From positions 17,052-29,285 of the forward strand of contig WKLE02000248.1 of the NCBI GenBank assembly GCA_014885115.2: a DNA stretch of 12,234 nt. The letters run 5' to 3'. The DNA is from Asterionellopsis glacialis (lineage: Eukaryota > Bacillariophyta > Plagiogrammaphyceae > Rhaphoneidales > Asterionellopsidaceae). Below the pieces are notes generated by a model that ran no database searches, was not told the DNA's origin, and worked only from the letters and a program-made list of their open reading frames with translations. Below, one piece after another: positions 8,239-12,234 of the stretch (its first letter is position 1; every line of letters starts with the position of its first letter). Both the position numbers and the translations under genes were made by a program.

Positions 8239-8568
8239 CTTTGTAGAAAGCTTCTTACAAAGGCGTAGTCAACTAAAGACCTTTTTCGATACCACGAGGT
8301 TGATCTCCGACAGCTGATCCGTAGCTTCTGCGTTTAGACCAGTAACTTCGTTTGTTAAACAGAAAATGCAGTGTATCTTTGTGATTTTTTTATTACAGTC
8401 AGTAGGATATCTCTGCGATCGATGGAAGAATTCCTGTATTTTTGGATCCAGTGAATCAATCTCAGAAATCGATTTTAAATAAAAAATTTAAATTTCATAT
8501 ATTTTAAATAAGGAAATTGACCCTGAATAAACATATTGAATATCAACGATTTCCGTAGTCAAAATAAT

Positions 8569-8617
8569 GATGACTTTTATTTGATGACTTTTATTAGATG
8601 ACTTTGAAATAGTCATC
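8569..8617. repeat. 14-base tandem repeat with terminal hairpin
   Basis: Three 14-base units run head to tail at 8569-8582, 8583-8596 and 8597-8610. The first two, GATGACTTTTATT(T/A), differ only at the last base; the third is GATGACTTTGAAAT. The third unit is followed by AGTCATC (8611-8617), the inverse of GATGACT, so 8597-8617 can fold as a seven-base-pair hairpin with a seven-base loop. It could be a small array of binding sites or simple slippage. Confidence 0.75.
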
Positions 8618-8758
8618 TTTGTATCTATACGTCACTCTTCATTAGTATATGCGTTTATTGGACGACCGTGGAGAGGGTCGTATTTAACACAATGACATCT
8701 GGTCCCGCCGATGACTACCTGCATGGTACTGTAAGTAACTTCCAACATGATGCTCCTG

Positions 8759-8836
8759 TACCAGGTACAAAAACTGATGTCGTACTACCAAGTATAAACT
8801 CCTGTGAAATCTATACCCGACATATTGTACCTGGTA
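8759..8836. repeat. 12-base perfect inverted repeat
   Basis: TACCAGGTACAA (8759-8770) and its exact reverse complement TTGTACCTGGTA (8825-8836) are separated by 54 bases. The left arm sits inside the near-palindrome TGTACCAGGTACA (8757-8769). The shorter string TGTACCAGGTA also occurs at 3625-3635, in the other divergent spacer. Confidence 0.75.
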
Positions 8837-9155
8837 AAGTAATTAAAAATACTTAATGATTGATTCTTCCTCATTTGAGCTACCCCATAGGGCTAACATT
8901 TCTTAGCATCTCTTCCTAACTATAATATTATTATAAAAGGATTATGTTCGTTCCTGGCTGTTCCTAGTCCTTCCTGTCTCATCGACAGTACAGGTACGTA
9001 AAGAACTAACGAAATTGCCTCTTCCTCTCTCGAACTTAATAGATTGCAATATAATATGAAACATACCTGCAATCGCAGCAATAAGCACATTTCTTTGTGC
9101 CTCTCGCGGAAAAGTCCAACAAGCGATAGCCGCCGATAACGAAAAAATCTCAAAG

Positions 9156-10100
9156 ATGTCGTCAATAACCACCAACAAATTGCGTCGAGGTTTCACAACG
9201 ATTTTATGTTCGTTGGTTGTACTTATAATTGGCAATGTCGATGTAATCCGAAATGCAGTACATCAACATGAGCAACGTCATCGTCACAGTCGTTATCTTC
9301 AAGAAGAAGAACAAGATCGACCACCGATCTATACCTATTATCATCGTGTAGAAGGTACGGGAATGACAGAACAATCAGATGAAGCATTGCTATCTGAATG
9401 GAAACGTTCCTGGTACAATGCCGGTTGGGAACCCAAGGTATTGTCTATGGAAGATGTACGAAAACATCCAGATTATCAAGCCATGATGGATTTAATTGTC
9501 GATCCATCCATGTTGGGGGACTATGAATTAATGTGCTATTTACGTTGGATAGCCATGTCTGCACCTCATATTAATGGTGGATGGTTAGCCGATTATGATA
9601 CTTTCCCATTAAATCCATTTTTACGACATGGACGTAACTTACCTCAAAGTGGTGCCTTGGTAGTCTATGGTAAAACTGTCCCCGCCTTGGTCAGTGGTCG
9701 ATCATCCGAATATTATCGTCTAGCACAACGTATAGGCGAAAGTTTTCAACGACATGTCAATGCTGCTAAATTACAACAACAGGAGCAACAAAATTCACAA
9801 CAAGAACAGACAAGAATTCCATGGAGTGATATGAAGGCATTGGCAGAATTACAAACATGGAATGAAGGTAGTTTTATCAGTCGCCATGAAGTATTGGGCG
9901 GTGAAGCAGCCTTGACAGGAACAACATGGGGTCCAGATGAATGTCAAATATCGGTAGGGATGCGTGCTGTACATATTTCACATCGTGCTGTTCGAGAAGG
10001 TAAACAAGCTTATCGTGGATTTGAACATCGTCCAACAGTCGCACGACAATGGCTTAATATGTGGAATAGTAAATGTGAATTATCTTATGTACAAGATTGA
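9156..10100 (+). CDS. Probable type II membrane glycosyltransferase with DXD motif
   Basis: A 314-residue protein with a short basic N-terminus, one hydrophobic anchor at about residues 13-27 and a Gln/His-rich stem, the layout of Golgi glycosyltransferases. The catalytic region starts with PPIYTYYHR (56-64) and WKRSWYNAGWEPKVL (82-96), then YELMCYLRWIAMS, and NGGWLADYDTFPL (140-152) with the DXD motif D146-Y-D148. In sugar-binding DXD families of the GT32 type, an R-x-x-x-L...GGxYxDxD arrangement binds the nucleotide sugar through a metal; the match is by pattern only. A glutamine-rich loop follows at 207-218 and a HISH segment at 273-276. The substrate is unknown; cell-surface or secreted glycans are an inference. 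The start has A at -3 and precedes the signal anchor, which supports it. Confidence 0.68.
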   Translation: MSSITTNKLRRGFTTILCSLVVLIIGNVDVIRNAVHQHEQRHRHSRYLQEEEQDRPPIYTYYHRVEGTGMTEQSDEALLSEWKRSWYNAGWEPKVLSMEDVRKHPDYQAMMDLIVDPSMLGDYELMCYLRWIAMSAPHINGGWLADYDTFPLNPFLRHGRNLPQSGALVVYGKTVPALVSGRSSEYYRLAQRIGESFQRHVNAAKLQQQEQQNSQQEQTRIPWSDMKALAELQTWNEGSFISRHEVLGGEAALTGTTWGPDECQISVGMRAVHISHRAVREGKQAYRGFEHRPTVARQWLNMWNSKCELSYVQD

Positions 10101-10927
10101 AAAGATGAAAAATAAAAAAAATGATAATTCTAAAAAAGTAGACCCACATAAATTGCGCTGAGATAGAGGACAATCAAAAATTAAAATAGTTTATGATTTT
10201 AGTTACAATTTAAATTATCTACAGATAATGAGATGAGTCATTTCTAAAATAAGCTTTTGCCATTTCGTAACAACTTTTTAGCAATTAAAGCATTCTTTGT
10301 TACCAAATGTGTAATCTAGGAAAAAGCCGTACAAAATACTTTCAAGTATGCCTTAAAAGATCCCACTATAGACAACGTCAAATGAACAGGACCAAAGATA
10401 TATCAATTATAAAATTAAATAATTACAGGATTATCGGCACCACATTCCTCTCGAGCTCACAATATTGTGGGCGCACAATAAAAAACACACAAGTGGGTAA
10501 GATGAACAAACTCGTGTTAGCATGAGGTGTTTTCGTCATGAAAATGATAACCTTACTCTCTTTTTACATCAAAGTTGTCATATGTGTACCCCCTGTAGGG
10601 ATCTGATTATTGTGGGATCAAAGTTATCCACAATATTCTGTTGAAGTTGCCATAAAAAGCGAAGAGACCGAACAGCTGATTCTTCTGAATAATTAATGGG
10701 CCACGAAATGCTACTCTTCTTATGGCACCCTTTGATTCAAACTCATACTGGGGAGTTCTAGACCATGAAAAGAGGTTCGTCTCGAATCGTAGTATTTATC
10801 GACCAACGCCTAGTATTGGGTACAAGACTGGTGTCAAGGCATTCATTTGCTAGCATAGACCTGTACTACGTGGCAATAAGCGTTCTGAAATAGTTGCATA
10901 ACAACATCCATATCTAACAAAATCTAT
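10101..10927. other. Convergent spacer between glycosyltransferase and methyltransferase genes
   Basis: The 827 bases hold the 3' ends of two converging genes. AATAAA occurs just after the glycosyltransferase stop, near 10110. No gene is called: the 72-codon plus frame at 10307-10525 reads like noise. A minus-strand frame without Met is open at 10607-10795 and a 43-codon plus frame starts at 10722; neither is recognised. Two dyad elements built on CACAATATTGTG are present at 10458-10469 and 10609-10637. Confidence 0.5.
10458..10637. repeat. CACAATATTGTG palindrome and related dyad
   Basis: CACAATATTGTG at 10458-10469 is a perfect 12-base palindrome. ATTGTGGG occurs at 10464-10471 and again at 10609-10616, and CCACAATATT follows inverted at 10628-10637, so the second site can form a hairpin (ATTGTGG against CCACAAT). 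ATCAAAGTT is also repeated at 10568-10576 and 10617-10625. The cluster lies between two convergent 3' ends; its function is unknown. Confidence 0.6.
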
Positions 10928-12052
10928 CTAATAGAAGGACTCTTTTAACTCGTTTCCGGGAGTAACTTCAAAAAGAAAAACATCATTTGCCCCATCCTCC
11001 TCAATATCCACGGGACGCCAAGCAACACATTCCACACTCCACCCACGTTTCTTTGCCTCTCCTAAAAAACCTTCCAATGTTGAAAATACCTCGTTTAATC
11101 CCCTACGTTGGTAAGTCATCAACATTTTTGGATCTCTCCCAGCCTTGGTCGATGCCTTAAATATTTCTACCAAGGTGGAAAGGACAGGATCGATTAATTT
11201 TTCCATCCAAGCGCAGTCGCACCCCACGATAAGATCAACGCTTGAAATAGTTTCATCTGGGAGTTGGGAAGAGATTGGTTTGGTCCAGTCAAGAACGTGT
11301 GCCGATGCATGGCCTCGTCCAATTTGATGGACTGGTGTTTCTGGGAGGCTTTTTAGCAGAGACTGCACAGGCGTTGGTTTTTGACAGAGATTACCGCCTT
11401 GATTACCATTAGTGTTGTCACTTACATTCCTTCTTAAATTGGGTAAGATAGTGTGATCGACTAATACTTGCAAATCTGTCACCAGAACTTGGGCCCCCGC
11501 CCCTGCCAAACATGCTCCAACAACACCAATCCCCGCACCGAGCTCTAGAATATTGAGCTTACCCCCAGCTAATCGGTCCTGATACTTTGACATGTGCTCA
11601 AAGCCGGGACACGTGAGTGCTTCTAGAATTAATCTGGAGCCTGGCCAGACTGTGAATCCTGTTTGGGCCTCTAGGTAAAATCCGTTTTCGAAGAAAAAGG
11701 GATCGACACTTCCGTTGGGGACTTGTTTGGGTGCTGCTGCTTCATTTGAATGGAGTACACCAATCGAGCGATCACGACAGGTAAGTGCGAGACGTATTTC
11801 TGTTGGAGCTTCGGATTTTGACTCAGCGGAAGATGAGGGGCGAAGGGGAAGCGTTGCAAAGAAGGTATAAGGACCAACGCGCTCATCTTCATCCTCACAG
11901 TTCTGATTATATTCGTGTAAATCATCCGGAGATATCATCTCCTCGGCACAACGGATCTCTTTGGAAATGGGACGTAGAAGTTCCTGGTTTTGGACGAAGC
12001 GAAAGAATTCCTGAGAATCATTGATGGAAATGACTTGATCAACGGCAGCCAT
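10928..12052 (-). CDS. METTL21-like (Methyltransf_16) SAM-dependent protein methyltransferase
   Basis: A 374-residue seven-beta-strand methyltransferase. Residues 131-139 (TGFTVWPGS) match the family's G...vWp.s entry. The SAM loop LELGAGIGVVG is at 169-179 and the acidic strand end VTDLQ at 191-195. N205 and N209, in an N-L-R-R-N segment, fit the family pattern. LDW at 254-256 and DLIVGCDCAW at 273-282 are the post-II region. The Methyltransf_16 family (METTL21, METTL22, EEF-KMT3 and others) mostly methylates lysines of chaperones and translation factors. Here the (D/E)xx(Y/F) substrate motif appears as D279-C-A-W282. The N-terminal 120 residues are family-unlike and partly low-complexity; a polar loop of about 35 residues interrupts the domain at 211-246. 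The specific substrate cannot be told. No introns are needed, and -3 is A. Confidence 0.85.
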   Translation of the reverse strand: MAAVDQVISINDSQEFFRFVQNQELLRPISKEIRCAEEMISPDDLHEYNQNCEDEDERVGPYTFFATLPLRPSSSAESKSEAPTEIRLALTCRDRSIGVLHSNEAAAPKQVPNGSVDPFFFENGFYLEAQTGFTVWPGSRLILEALTCPGFEHMSKYQDRLAGGKLNILELGAGIGVVGACLAGAGAQVLVTDLQVLVDHTILPNLRRNVSDNTNGNQGGNLCQKPTPVQSLLKSLPETPVHQIGRGHASAHVLDWTKPISSQLPDETISSVDLIVGCDCAWMEKLIDPVLSTLVEIFKASTKAGRDPKMLMTYQRRGLNEVFSTLEGFLGEAKKRGWSVECVAWRPVDIEEDGANDVFLFEVTPGNELKESFY

Positions 12053-12234
12053 ATTTTTGTCGAGGCGAGTTCTTTTTTCGAATGAGCAACAGAATAATGA
12101 AGTCTAAAATATTTTAAATCGCCTCCGATGCACGCGCTGAAGACAAACTTTTAAAATTTTACTAGTAATTATTAGGCTCATAACCCGATTTGACACGAAA
12201 AATCGCTGGAAAATCATTGCTTGGCTCTGGAACA
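12053..12234. promoter_or_regulatory. Upstream region of the methyltransferase gene
   Basis: The 182 bases before the methyltransferase start should include its 5' untranslated region and at least part of its promoter. The sequence is AT-rich, with ATTTTAAAT and TTTTAAAATTTTA tracts around 12110-12160. No gene or clear regulatory motif is seen. Confidence 0.4.

Larger units (their letters stand above)
8239..9155. promoter_or_regulatory. Divergent upstream region between esterase and glycosyltransferase genes
   Basis: This 917-base spacer should hold the promoters of both flanking genes. Bases 8460-8620 are strongly AT-rich and contain a 14-base tandem repeat. Bases 8725-8997 carry five GGTAC/GTACC sites and a 12-base inverted repeat. 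A 62-codon open frame at 8668-8856 and minus-strand open frames reaching into the glycosyltransferase gene (8920-9235) have no recognisable product. ACGTCA at 8629-8634 matches the core of the CO2/cAMP-responsive elements reported in diatoms, but a single six-base match is weak. Confidence 0.5.

Noticed and set aside
8629..8634. ACGTCA as a CO2/cAMP-responsive element
   Set aside because: A single six-base match about 390 bases upstream of the esterase is expected by chance and has no flanking support.
8668..8856. 62-codon plus-strand frame in the esterase/glycosyltransferase spacer
   Set aside because: No domain or signal is recognised, and it spans the GGTAC inverted repeat, so non-coding structure explains it better.
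8942..9235. 97-codon minus-strand frame overlapping the glycosyltransferase start
   Set aside because: It overlaps the signal-anchor coding region by about 80 bases and has no recognisable motif.
10307..10525. 72-codon plus-strand frame in the right spacer
   Set aside because: Basic, low-information sequence with no family resemblance, in a 3' spacer.
10770..10795. tRNA-like GGTTCG...CGAATC string
   Set aside because: It resembles a T-arm but no acceptor, D or anticodon stems could be folded around it.

Overview
The window looks like nuclear DNA of a eukaryotic microalga, most likely a diatom or related stramenopile. The reasons are a GT-AG spliceosomal intron in a long open gene, start codons with A at -3, no bacterial ribosome-binding sites or operons, a plant/protist-type CLC transporter with CBS domains, a cellular-type RNA-dependent RNA polymerase (RDR), AT-rich spacers and compact spacing. 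The lineage call is an inference; no marker gene is present.

Layout: five protein genes. (1) 210-3368, minus: an RDR with the DLDGD active site, carrying three tandem KOW-like repeats, two CCHC zinc knuckles and a fourth divergent KOW-like repeat in front of a short polymerase core. (2) 3989-6949, plus: a two-exon CLC anion transporter of 949 residues; its 111-base intron (5739-5849) splits the glycine codon of the GxFxP motif. (3) 7009-8238, minus: a cysteine-rich alpha/beta-hydrolase of the polyhydroxybutyrate depolymerase/feruloyl esterase type with a C-terminal membrane segment. (4) 9156-10100, plus: a type II membrane protein with a DXD motif, probably a glycosyltransferase. (5) 10928-12052, minus: a METTL21-like (Methyltransf_16) protein methyltransferase.

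The genes are divergent (RDR/CLC and esterase/glycosyltransferase) or convergent (CLC/esterase, 59 bases apart; glycosyltransferase/methyltransferase, 827 bases apart). Nothing suggests one shared pathway; each gene is a separate eukaryotic transcription unit. The two divergent spacers share a GGTAC-rich motif family (core TGTACCAGGTA) with inverted-repeat structure, which may be a dispersed element or a transcription-factor site.

The most unusual item is the RDR. Its KOW plus zinc-knuckle N-terminal half does not match the usual plant, fungal or animal RDR layout, and the polymerase core is compact with almost nothing after it. No mobile element, CRISPR array, tRNA or rRNA was recognised.
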